Origin: Clostridia bacterium
GTDB taxonomy: Bacteria; Bacillota; Clostridia; Oscillospirales; CAG-272
Assembly: GCA_017629925.1 (NCBI GenBank)
Contig: JAGBWH010000017.1
Location: 1-6,965, forward strand
Reading direction: 5' to 3'
DNA: 6,965 bases
Below the pieces are notes generated by a model. The model searched no databases, had not been told where the DNA came from, and saw only the letters and a program-made list of their open reading frames with translations. The position numbers were made by a program, and so were the translations under genes. Shown piece after piece: positions 1 through 5,952 of the stretch (positions within the stretch are counted from its first letter, which is position 1; each line of letters opens with the position of its first letter).

Positions 1-100
1 CTTACGAACAATAATCATAACTCCTACCTCAAGGGGAGTTGGTATAGGGGCTTACGAACAATAATCGTAACCCCTACCTCAAGGGTAGTTGGTACGAGGG
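1..100. repeat. Two tandem 50-bp repeat units
   Basis: Units 1-50 and 51-100 match at 44 of 50 positions by eye; both begin CTTACGAACAATAATC. Each unit can form a short hairpin, but in a different register. Unit 1 pairs AACTCC (19-24) with GGAGTT (35-40). Unit 2 pairs CTACC (74-78) with GGTAG (84-88). A degenerate start of a third unit (101-118, ending CAATCATCGTA) leads into the next palindrome. The array touches the left edge, so the true copy number is unknown. No coding sequence is evident here. Confidence 0.85.
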
Positions 101-112
101 ATTAAGACAATC

Positions 113-140
113 ATCGTAGGGCGGGGGCTTGCTCCCGCCG
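113..140. repeat. Short palindromic intergenic element, GC-rich copy
   Basis: An ATCGTAGG head (113-120) runs into an inverted repeat in which 120-128 (GGCGGGGGC) pairs with 131-139 (GCTCCCGCC), with one G-T wobble. The innermost pairs would open to form a loop. There is no T-tract after it on the plus strand, so it is not a classical terminator. It shares its head with the element at 166-192, which suggests two members of one dispersed palindromic family of the REP/MITE-like kind. The family assignment is inference. Confidence 0.6.
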
Positions 141-165
141 AAAAAATCCAAAAAATCAACAAAAC

Positions 166-192
166 ATCGTAGGGGCGAACTGTGTTCGCCCG
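166..192. repeat. Short palindromic intergenic element, GGGCGAAC copy
   Basis: An ATCGTAGG head (166-173) is followed by a perfect 8-bp stem: 173-180 (GGGCGAAC) pairs with 184-191 (GTTCGCCC) around the loop TGT. A truncated copy with the same head, TCGTAGGGGC followed by AAAC, lies at 272-285 just before the mtnN stop and lacks the closing arm. A separate 6-bp stem, TGCGCC/GGCGCA (202-207/211-216), sits between them. Confidence 0.6.
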
Positions 193-215
193 CTATGAAA
201 ATGCGCCGTAGGCGC

Positions 216-251
216 AAAAAGAGCAAGGACAAAACCTTGCTCTGCTTTTTT
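216..251 (-). terminator. Rho-independent terminator of luxS-mtnN, probably bidirectional
   Basis: A perfect 9-bp stem, AGAGCAAGG (220-228) with CCTTGCTCT (235-243), closes a 6-nt loop. Read on the minus strand it is followed by a T-tract (complement of the A run 216-220), and it lies about 46 nt past the mtnN stop. On the plus strand a run of six T follows at 246-251, so it could also stop transcription entering from the left. Confidence 0.8.
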
Positions 252-289
252 ATTGGTGAAATTTTTGCCTTTCGTAGGGGCAAACTTAT

Positions 290-976
290 TTACATTTCCT
301 TTAATACTTCTTTTACCAATTTTGCCATTTTTTCTGCTGCAATGGCAACAAAGGTGGGATAATCCATCGACGCTCTGTCGTCGGCTGTGTCGGAGATGGC
401 GCGCAATACCACAAAGGGGACGTCGTTCATTTGGCACACCTGCGCCATCGCGCCGCCCTCCATTTCGCAGGCTTTCGCACCAAATCTTTGGCGAATGGTT
501 TGCTTTGTTTCCGGCGCTGCCACAAAGCAGTCACCTGAGGCAATCACGCCTTTATGATACCTTACGTTCTGCTTTTGAGCGACCTTTTCTGCAAGGTCAA
601 CTAAAGCAGAGGAGGTGGGCATCTCGATTTTCTTTAGCTCAGAAATATAGCCCACAGGGTCACCGAGGGGGGAGGTGTCAACATCGTGTTGCACAAGAGA
701 GGTGGCAATCACAATATCTCCAATGGAAAGGGAAGTATCAAGCGCACCTGCCACACCGGAATTGATGAGTGTGTCTGCGCCAAAATGAAAAATCATGGTT
801 TGTGCGCATACCGCAGCGCAAACTTTTCCCACACCGCATTTGGCAATGACCACATCTTGCCCGCAAAGCGTCCCTACCTAAAAGGTAATGCCGCTTATGG
901 TTTCAGTTTTTTCTTGTTTCATGGTGGCAATAAGGCTTTCCACCTCTTTTGCCATCGCACCGATGATTCCAATCAT
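290..976 (-). pseudogene. mtnN: 5'-methylthioadenosine/S-adenosylhomocysteine nucleosidase interrupted by an in-frame TAG
   Basis: The family hydrolyses SAH to adenine and S-ribosylhomocysteine, and MTA to adenine and methylthioribose, in the cytoplasm. Reading from ATG 976, which has AAAGGTG about 7 nt upstream, gives 228 codons, the normal family length, ending in TAA at 290-292. The N terminus reads MIGIIGAMAKEVESL. Codon 33 (878-880) is TAG, where relatives such as the E. coli enzyme have Tyr in 'IYTG'. The frame is the same on both sides, so this is a nonsense change and not a frameshift. Expected catalytic residues are all present: Glu11, Met172-Glu173 in EMEGGAMA, and Ser195-Asp196 in RAISD (E. 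coli Glu12, Glu174, Asp197). An internal GTG at 853 opens a 187-residue remainder, but that product would lack Glu11 and the first strand of the fold and has only a weak ribosome binding site. The gene follows luxS by 13 nt. Identity is very secure; activity is uncertain. Confidence 0.85.
878..880 (-). other. In-frame amber codon in mtnN
   Basis: The plus strand reads CTA here, which is TAG on the coding strand, between codons for ITF and VGTL. It sits in a small perfect inverted repeat, TACCT-TTT-AGGTA on the coding strand. No other gene in the window has an internal TAG, and none ends in TAG: the visible stops are TAA, except TGA for luxS. It could be a true nonsense mutation, a base-call error, or a suppressed or recoded amber codon. 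Confidence 0.9.
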
Positions 977-989
977 ATCTATACACCTT

Positions 990-1457
990 TCATGCCGTGG
1001 GGTAGTCCCAGCGCATACCTTCTTTTTCTATGATTTCAACAAATCTTTGACATTCCGCTTTGGCTTTTTCGGTGGAAAGTGAGCGGAAGTTGCCACATTC
1101 AATTTCGCTTTCGCCAAACATGGGCCCCACGTGGTTGGCACAGAGGCGCAAAGTATCCAAAATCAAGGTTGCCGCCTCTTCTCTTGTGACATCATCAAGC
1201 AACAGATAAAAACCGGTTTGGCACCCCATAGGGCCAAAATAAATCACACGATCTGCCAAAGCAGAATTGCGCACATAGGTGGCAAACAAATGCTCAACAG
1301 AGTGCATGGTGCTATGGTCCATGTAATCTCCCGCATTGGGTTTTCTCGTGCGAAGGTCATAGGTGGTAATGCTTCCATCTACGCGAGATACATAAACGCC
1401 GGGCACTACATAGCGGTGGTCAACTGTAAAACTGGTAATGGGTTTTATTTCTTTCAT
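990..1457 (-). CDS. luxS: S-ribosylhomocysteine lyase (AI-2 synthase) LuxS
   Basis: LuxS cleaves S-ribosylhomocysteine to homocysteine and 4,5-dihydroxy-2,3-pentanedione, the precursor of autoinducer-2. It is a cytoplasmic metal-dependent homodimer. The 155-residue length is typical. The metal-binding motif H-x-x-E-H is seen as His52-Ser-Val-Glu55-His56, the third metal ligand is Cys121 in ECGN, and the catalytic Cys79 lies in GPMGCQTGFY. Start ATG 1457 has AAAGGA about 7 nt upstream. The stop is TGA at 990-992. The gene is first in a two-gene unit with mtnN, whose product makes the LuxS substrate, so the pair carries out SAH detoxification and recycling. If mtnN is dead, LuxS would depend on another nucleosidase elsewhere. 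No convincing promoter was found in the 68-nt divergent gap. Confidence 0.97.
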   Translation of the reverse strand: MKEIKPITSFTVDHRYVVPGVYVSRVDGSITTYDLRTRKPNAGDYMDHSTMHSVEHLFATYVRNSALADRVIYFGPMGCQTGFYLLLDDVTREEAATLILDTLRLCANHVGPMFGESEIECGNFRSLSTEKAKAECQRFVEIIEKEGMRWDYPTA

Positions 1458-1471
1458 AAGTATTCCTTTCT

Positions 1472-1501
1472 GTGACTAAATGATGGTCAAATCCATATAC
1501 T
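1472..1501 (+). promoter_or_regulatory. Candidate sigma-A-type promoter for the amidase-domain gene
   Basis: GTGACT (1472-1477, four of six matches to TTGACA) is separated by 18 nt from TATACT (1496-1501, five of six matches to TATAAT). Transcription would start near 1508, just before the ribosome binding site at 1513-1522. The -35 box is weak, so this remains a candidate. Confidence 0.45.
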
Positions 1502-1525
1502 GCAAACAAATAGAAAGGGGGGCAT

Positions 1526-2083
1526 ATGATGCTCATTACAAAACCATACAACAGAGAACGTGCCGTGGAGTATGCCGCAAAGTGGGCATTTTCTCGCAAT
1601 CCCATTTTTTACGACTACACAGGCATCGGTGGGAACTGCACCAATTTCGTATCTCAATGTGTGTATGCGGGAAGTTGCACCATGAACTATACACCCATTT
1701 TCGGATGGTATTATCTATCTGATAGCGAGCGAACTGCCTCTTGGACAGGTGTAGATTTCTTTTATAACTTTTTGACAGGCAACAAGGGGCCCGGGCCGTT
1801 TGGCAGGGAAGTGAAAAAAGAGGAATTGCTCACGGGAGATGTGATACAACTTGGCAAAACTGACGAAGGATTTTACCACACCATGATAGTGGTGGGATTT
1901 GAGATGGGAGTGCCTCTGGTGGCGGCGCAAAGCAATGATGCCTACAATCGCCCACTTGACACGTATATCTATGACTTTGACCGTTTCATTCACATCGACG
2001 GTGTGCGCGTCATTGATCCCAGCACCGAAGATTGTTTTGAGAGTGTCTTAAACGGAATTGCCATTATCCCCAGCTACGAGTAA
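1526..2083 (+). CDS. Putative amidase domain protein (Amidase_6-like, papain-type fold)
   Basis: The protein has 185 residues with no signal peptide or membrane segment, so it is probably cytoplasmic. It fits the 'putative amidase domain' family (Amidase_6) common in Clostridia. Seen in order: YNRERAVEYAAKWA near the N terminus; GGNCTNFVSQC with the likely nucleophile Cys38; MNYTPIFGWYY (53-63); SWTGVDFFYNFLT (72-84); GDVIQL (104-109); YHTMIVVG with likely catalytic His118; QSNDAYNRPL (135-144) with a candidate third residue; RFIHIDGVR near the end. The substrate is unknown; a peptide or cell-wall amide bond is plausible from the fold only. AGAAAGGGGGG (1512-1522) lies 3 nt before ATG 1526 and 6 nt before a second ATG at 1529, so the true start may be the second. 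The gene is divergent from luxS and ends with TAA one base from the stop of the convergent ABC-F gene. Confidence 0.85.
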   Translation: MMLITKPYNRERAVEYAAKWAFSRNPIFYDYTGIGGNCTNFVSQCVYAGSCTMNYTPIFGWYYLSDSERTASWTGVDFFYNFLTGNKGPGPFGREVKKEELLTGDVIQLGKTDEGFYHTMIVVGFEMGVPLVAAQSNDAYNRPLDTYIYDFDRFIHIDGVRVIDPSTEDCFESVLNGIAIIPSYE

Positions 2084-2084
2084 T

Positions 2085-4010
2085 TTACGCCATCAAGGCT
2101 TCGTAGAGATGCAGCAGTTCTTCTTCTAAGTCCTCCATTTTGGCGTAGAGTTCGGCGGTTTTTTGGTAGTCTGAGGCAATATCGGGTTGCTCCATCAACG
2201 CTGAAATCGTGGATAATTCTTGCTCTATTTCAGCCACACGCCTTTGCATTTCGGCTTGCCGTTTTTCCTCGCTTCTGGCGGCTGCGCGCGCCTTTTTTTG
2301 CTGCTCATAAGATAGTTTTGCATCGGTAGGGACTTTGTCTTTTTGGTCCTCCTCGAATGTGGTCTTATCACGAAATTCACGATATACCGTGTAAGCCCCC
2401 TCGTTCTCTTCAAGAGGATAGTCCCATACGCCACCGGGCCTTTCGGGGCAAAGCTCGATGAGACGGCTGGCAGTTCTGTCGATAAAGTAGCGGTCGTGCG
2501 AGACGGCAATCACCGTTCCCTCATAATCGGAGAGGGCTACTTCAAGCGCTTCTCTTGAGGCAATATCTAAATGGTTGGTCGGCTCGTCCAGCACCAACAC
2601 ATTCACTTTATCGAGCATCAGTTTGCAGAGTAGCACACGGGCTTTTTCCCCACCGCTTAAAGTGGAGATTTTTTGGTCGATATCCTCTGCGCCAAACAAA
2701 AACAGCGCCAAAGCAGAACGAATTTCCAGGTGGGTACGGTCAGGGAAAGTGCTATGCAGTTCTTCGAAAATACTGCGGTTTGCATCCAGCGCACTTATTT
2801 CTTGGTCGTAATAACCCACCTTCACCCGATAACCATACTCAATATAGCCTGACTTAGGTTGCAGTTTCCCACACAAAAGTTTGAGCAAAGTAGATTTACC
2901 CGTTCCGTTTTTGCCCAAAAACAGCACGCGTTCTCCACGGCGTATGGCAAAACTCACATGAGAGAGAATGGGTTTTTGCTGATAAGAAAAACACAGGTCA
3001 CGAACAGTCAACACGTTGGCGGCGCTTTCTTCGCTGGTATCAAATCGCATTTTCACGCTTTTCTCGCCTTTTGTCTTTTCAATGACCTCCATTCGATCCA
3101 GTTGCTTTTGCTTGGAACGAATGGTCACAAAGTTATGCTCCTGTCCGCATCTGCGTTGAAACTCAATATTGACTTCAATGCGGGCGCGGATTTTCATTTG
3201 TTCACGGCGTCGTTTTTCCAGAGAGGCCTCATCGGCTTCTCTTTTTTCTTTGGCTGAGGTGTAGTTGCCGGGGTAGAGCACGGCGTGGGTGTGAGAGAGG
3301 TGCAGGGTTTTGGTGGTCACTCTATCCAGAAAATATCTGTCGTGAGAGACGACCATCACGGTTTTGGGATACGTGGCTAAATAGTCTTCCAGCCATTGGA
3401 GCGCATCCATATCAAGATGGTTGGTCGGCTCGTCCAGCAGTAGAATATCAGGCTCTCTGGCAAGCAATCGTGCCAAAGCTAAGCGTGTGTGCTGTCCACC
3501 GCTGATCTCTCGAATACTGCGCTTGTCTCCGTCCTCTCCAAAGCCAAGCCTTGCCAGCATACTGCGGCATTTCCCGCGAAACACCTTTCCGCCGTTTTGC
3601 TCGAATGCCATGCTTTTTTGATCATATTTGCTCGCCAAAGCGGCTGCCTCTGCTGTTCGCCCTTGGTCAGCCGCTGTGATCATAGCGAGTTCTATATCTT
3701 CTAGTTCTTTTTCTGCTTGTAGTAATTCGGTAAAGGCACTTTCCATGTATGCCATAAGGGAGAGGGAAGCGCTGGAGGAGAGGTCTGTCATTTGCTCAAG
3801 CATCCCCACCGTCACACCACGGCCAAAAGACACAATGCCATGGTCAGGCTCACCTGTGCCTGCGATGACTTTGAGTAGGGTGCTTTTCCCCACGCCATTG
3901 ACACCAATGATGCCCACGCGGTCCCGTTCTTCCACAGAAAATGAAATGCCTTGGAGCACCGTTTTTGCGCCAAAACTCACCGCTACATCCGAGACACCGA
4001 GCACGATCAT
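2085..4010 (-). CDS. ABC-F family ATP-binding protein (YdiF/Uup-like)
   Basis: The 641-residue protein has two ABC ATPase domains and no membrane segments, the hallmark of ABC-F proteins, which bind ribosomes and act in translation rather than transport. Domain 1 has Walker A GVNGVGKST (36-44), signature SGGQ (170-173) and Walker B LLDEPTNHLD (191-200, Glu194). A charged linker (about 250-325, rich in Lys/Arg/Glu) corresponds to the tRNA-contacting inter-domain region. Domain 2 has GKNGTGKST (366-374), LSGGE (451-455) and LDEPTNHLD (474-482, Glu476). The C-terminal tail from about 555 is charged and probably coiled coil, as in YdiF- and Uup-type members, whose length this matches. A strong AAAAGGAGGGG site precedes ATG 4010. 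Family membership is firm. Whether it gives antibiotic protection or has a housekeeping ribosome role cannot be told from sequence. No terminator is visible past its stop at 2085-2087. Confidence 0.95.
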   Translation of the reverse strand: MIVLGVSDVAVSFGAKTVLQGISFSVEERDRVGIIGVNGVGKSTLLKVIAGTGEPDHGIVSFGRGVTVGMLEQMTDLSSSASLSLMAYMESAFTELLQAEKELEDIELAMITAADQGRTAEAAALASKYDQKSMAFEQNGGKVFRGKCRSMLARLGFGEDGDKRSIREISGGQHTRLALARLLAREPDILLLDEPTNHLDMDALQWLEDYLATYPKTVMVVSHDRYFLDRVTTKTLHLSHTHAVLYPGNYTSAKEKREADEASLEKRRREQMKIRARIEVNIEFQRRCGQEHNFVTIRSKQKQLDRMEVIEKTKGEKSVKMRFDTSEESAANVLTVRDLCFSYQQKPILSHVSFAIRRGERVLFLGKNGTGKSTLLKLLCGKLQPKSGYIEYGYRVKVGYYDQEISALDANRSIFEELHSTFPDRTHLEIRSALALFLFGAEDIDQKISTLSGGEKARVLLCKLMLDKVNVLVLDEPTNHLDIASREALEVALSDYEGTVIAVSHDRYFIDRTASRLIELCPERPGGVWDYPLEENEGAYTVYREFRDKTTFEEDQKDKVPTDAKLSYEQQKKARAAARSEEKRQAEMQRRVAEIEQELSTISALMEQPDIASDYQKTAELYAKMEDLEEELLHLYEALMA

Positions 4011-4029
4011 ATCAGCCCCTCCTTTTCTT

Positions 4030-4083
4030 TTATCTGTCTATGTCTATGTAGAAATTACATATATGTACTATATACATGATCAT
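4030..4083 (-). other. Possible 17-codon upstream ORF in the ABC-F leader
   Basis: Within the predicted leader of the ABC-F transcript, ATG at 4083 opens 17 codons (MIMYIVHICNFYIDIDR) ending in TAA at 4030-4032, a few bases before the gene's ribosome binding site. Some antibiotic-responsive ABC-F genes are controlled by leader peptides, which makes it worth recording. However, no ribosome binding site precedes it and the region is AT-rich enough to give such an ORF by chance. Confidence 0.15.
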
Positions 4084-4117
4084 ATTTTTATATGAAATAT
4101 TTCTTTTTACTCTTTCT

Positions 4118-4146
4118 ATTATATCTTATTTTGCATAAAATAGCAA
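4118..4146 (-). promoter_or_regulatory. Predicted promoter of the ABC-F gene
   Basis: On the minus strand TTGCTA (4146-4141) is separated by exactly 17 nt from a perfect TATAAT (4123-4118). Transcription would start near 4111, giving a leader of about 100 nt before ATG 4010. That leader contains AT-rich inverted repeats, such as TCATAT-TTTT-ATATGA on the plus strand at about 4080-4095 and ATGTA-CTATA-TACAT at about 4063-4077. Confidence 0.65.
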
Positions 4147-4214
4147 TATTTCCGACAAATATTCACAATATACATGAATAAATGACTAAAATAACGAAAT
4201 ATACATTAAAAATC

Positions 4215-4251
4215 AAAAAATATTCAAAAAAGTTGAAAAAATATTCAAAAA
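4215..4251. promoter_or_regulatory. Phased A-tracts and 16-bp direct repeat upstream of the transporter promoter
   Basis: A-tracts occupy 4215-4220, 4226-4231, 4236-4241 and 4247-4251, with centres spaced about 11, 10 and 10.5 bp, one helical turn apart. The same 16-mer, AAAAAATATTCAAAAA, occurs at 4215-4230 and 4236-4251, a 21-bp period. The last tract ends 4 bp before the -35 box. Such phasing gives intrinsic DNA curvature and fits an UP-element-like activator of RNA polymerase binding. The arrangement is seen directly; the role is inferred. Confidence 0.7.
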
Positions 4252-4255
4252 CCTA

Positions 4256-4284
4256 TTGACAAATCCAAACACAATGTGTATAAT
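4256..4284 (+). promoter_or_regulatory. Consensus sigma-A promoter of the transporter operon
   Basis: Perfect TTGACA (4256-4261), a 17-nt spacer and perfect TATAAT (4279-4284), with transcription expected near 4291. The leader of about 47 nt carries a small GGC-GAAA-GCC hairpin (4308-4317) and AAAGG (4326-4330) as the ribosome binding site for ATG 4338. No riboswitch-sized structure fits in it. Confidence 0.9.
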
Positions 4285-4337
4285 AGGGAACGTAAACAAA
4301 ACAAATCGGCGAAAGCCCCAAAAAGAAAGGCAAAAAA

Positions 4338-5177
4338 ATGAAAAAACTAATCGCTTTACTCCTCACAATTGTACTGCTGACATTCTCTCTTGCAAGCTGC
4401 GGCAATGAAACCGACAAAGATGCAGTGAAAGTAGTAGATATTCCTCTTACCGAAGAAGAATACGCCTTCTGCGTAGCTCCCGGCAATACCGAACTGCTGG
4501 AAACTGTAAATGCATTTTTGAAACAATCCAAAGAAAACGGCGTATTTGATACCAGCGTCAACAACTACTTTGGCGACGGCACCCCCGTTGGCTACGAAAT
4601 GGGCACCGTAGGTGACCGTTCCAAACAATTGGTTGTTGCCACCAACACCCCCTTTGAACCCTTTGAATATACCGAGGGCAATAAATACTACGGTATTGAT
4701 ATTGAATTCATGGCTGCTCTTGCCGCTGATATGGGCAAAGAACTGGTCATTTTGGAAATGTCATTTGATGCCATCTTCTCCAGCGTGGAAGCAGGCTATG
4801 CTGATATCGGCGCGGCTGGTATCACCTATGACGAAAGCAGAACTTCCGTTACCTTTACCGATACATACTACAAAGCGTCTCAAATGCTGATCGTCAAAGC
4901 CGATGATACCACATTTGACAACTGCAAGACCGCAGAAGACGTATTTGCTATCTTGAGTGCTATGGGCGCAGATAAGAAGGTCGGCGCGCAAAACGGCACC
5001 ACAGGTCAACTCTTCATGGAAGGTAATGAAGATTTCGGATATGAAGGCTTCGCACTCACCGTTGTTGGTCACGTATCCGGCGCACAAGCTGTGCAAGATA
5101 TGATCAACGGCAATATCGACTTTGTGATTTTGGACGAAGGTCCCGCAAAATCCATTGTGAAAGCCATCAACGAATAA
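4338..5177 (+). CDS. Amino acid ABC transporter substrate-binding lipoprotein, apparently circularly permuted
   Basis: A 279-residue lipoprotein: a hydrophobic signal (about 4-17) and lipobox LASC with lipidation at Cys21 anchor it outside the membrane. Residues 96-279 form most of a family 3 (polar amino acid) binding domain. QLVVATNTPFEPFEY (97-111) is the first strand and ligand aromatic site, YYGIDIEF (117-124) follows, TYDESRTSVTFTDTYY (163-178) includes the likely carboxylate-binding Arg168, then TTGQ (221-224) and ILDEGPA (264-270) with the likely amine-binding Asp266. The chain stops there. The closing segment that normally comes next (LFGVGT..., N-E-L, final helix, KKYF in HisJ) is instead found at residues 30-79 as LTEEEYAFCVAPGNTELLET through VNNYFGDG. 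This is a circular permutation of the fold. It is the first gene of the operon with permease and ATPase. The exact amino acid substrate cannot be told. Confidence 0.93.
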   Translation: MKKLIALLLTIVLLTFSLASCGNETDKDAVKVVDIPLTEEEYAFCVAPGNTELLETVNAFLKQSKENGVFDTSVNNYFGDGTPVGYEMGTVGDRSKQLVVATNTPFEPFEYTEGNKYYGIDIEFMAALAADMGKELVILEMSFDAIFSSVEAGYADIGAAGITYDESRTSVTFTDTYYKASQMLIVKADDTTFDNCKTAEDVFAILSAMGADKKVGAQNGTTGQLFMEGNEDFGYEGFALTVVGHVSGAQAVQDMINGNIDFVILDEGPAKSIVKAINE

Positions 5178-5194
5178 TTGATGATAAAATCGAC

Positions 5195-5230
5195 AAACTG
5201 TCACATCCTTTTTTGGGGGTGTGGCAGTTT
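5195..5230 (+). other. Intercistronic stem-loop between binding protein and permease genes
   Basis: Positions 5195-5208 (AAACTGTCACATCC) pair with 5217-5230 (GGGTGTGGCAGTTT read within the second arm) as a stem of about 14 bp with two G-U pairs and an eight-base loop starting TTTTTT. No T-tract follows the second arm, so it is unlikely to be a full terminator. By analogy with other importer operons it may protect the binding-protein end of the message or lower expression of downstream genes. Confidence 0.65.
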
Positions 5231-5253
5231 CGCTGTGTAAAAAGGAGAAGAGT

Positions 5254-5952
5254 ATGTCAAAAAAATGGAGCAAGTTTCTGGACGCCTTCATAGATCACAA
5301 AATGTATGAAGTGGTCTTAGAAGGGTTGCGAAACACCATTGTCATTGCGGTCGCAGGGCTTTTGATTGGTATTTTAGTGGGTACCATCATTGCGAGCATC
5401 CGCATTATGCCCAAATATAAGAAAAGCGCTAAAATATTAGACAAAATTGCCTATGCCTACGTATCATTTTTCCGTGGCACGCCTATTGTGGTGCAGCTTT
5501 TGCTGGGGTATTACGTTCTATTTCCGCTCATGGGTATTCATCTTAGCCCATTGGTCACTTGTATTTTGATTTTTGGTCTGAATAGTAGCGCTTACACATC
5601 CGAAATCATGCGCGCAGGCATGGACTCGGTCGATAAAGGGCAGCTGGAAGCCGCAAGAGCACTCGGCATGGGCTACTGGCCTTCTATGCTGCGTGTAGTC
5701 ATTCCCCAAGCAATCAAGAATATTTTGCCCACCTTAGGCAATGAGTTTATTTCGCTCATCAAAGAAACGTCAGTTGTCAGCTTTGTCACCGCCATGGATA
5801 TCTATACTGCGTTCCAAAAAATCGGTGGACAAAACTATGAATATATCATCCCGTATCTCGTCATGGCAGCCATTTATATCATACTTGTACTTGGCATTGG
5901 CGCACTCATTAAACTCATGGAAAGGAGCCTGAAAAAAAGTGATAGAAATTAA
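5254..5952 (+). CDS. Polar amino acid ABC transporter permease (HisM/GlnP family)
   Basis: The 232-residue integral membrane subunit forms the translocation channel of the importer. Hydrophobic segments lie at about 28-50, 66-92, 97-115, 160-180 and 198-220, the usual five-helix core. [10 protein letters not shown] (72-81) is the conserved family motif near the second helix. The EAA coupling loop that contacts the ATPase is seen as [20 protein letters not shown] (131-150) followed by [16 protein letters not shown] 5254 is preferred because AAAGGAG (5241-5247) lies 6 nt before it; an in-frame GTG at 5221 falls inside the preceding hairpin and lacks such a site. The stop TAA overlaps the next gene by 14 nt, indicating translational coupling. 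A single permease gene implies a homodimer, as in other systems of this class. Confidence 0.95.
   Translation: MSKKWSKFLDAFIDHKMYEVVLEGLRNTIVIAVAGLLIGILVGTIIASIRIMPKYKKSAKILDKIAYAYVSFFRGTPIVVQLLLGYYVLFPLMGIHLSPLVTCILIFGLNSSAYTSEIMRAGMDSVDKGQLEAARALGMGYWPSMLRVVIPQAIKNILPTLGNEFISLIKETSVVSFVTAMDIYTAFQKIGGQNYEYIIPYLVMAAIYIILVLGIGALIKLMERSLKKSDRN

Noticed and set aside
1..100. Repeat pair as a CRISPR array
   Set aside because: The 50-bp units abut with no unique spacers and diverge across the whole unit, and no cas gene is nearby. They are plain tandem repeats.
253..765. Plus-strand open frame of 170 codons opposite mtnN
   Set aside because: It lies antisense to a clear nucleosidase, has an Arg/Pro/Gln-rich composition with no family features, and has no ribosome binding site.
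290..853. A complete short nucleosidase starting at GTG 853
   Set aside because: Upstream sequence in the same frame continues the family to ATG 976, with a ribosome binding site and the catalytic Glu. The 187-residue form is only the part after the amber codon.
860..900. A frameshift in mtnN
   Set aside because: The frame is identical on both sides of codon 33, and the residues line up with the E. coli enzyme with a constant offset of one, so only a substitution is needed.
2050..2120. Shared terminator between the convergent amidase and ABC-F genes
   Set aside because: Stops are one base apart, and no stem followed by a T-tract is visible on either strand nearby.
2859..4095. Plus-strand open frames opposite the ABC-F gene
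   Set aside because: They are mirrors of a well-supported 641-codon gene, lack ribosome binding sites and resemble no family.
4285..4337. Riboswitch or T-box leader before the transporter operon
   Set aside because: The leader is only about 47 nt, with one three-base-pair GAAA hairpin and no conserved riboswitch or T-box motif.
5195..5240. Intercistronic hairpin as an intrinsic terminator
   Set aside because: The T run is in the loop and the second arm is followed by CGCTGTGTAA, not a T-tract.
5221..5253. Longer permease start at GTG 5221
   Set aside because: This start lies in the second arm of the intercistronic stem and lacks a ribosome binding site; ATG 5254 has AAAGGAG at good spacing.
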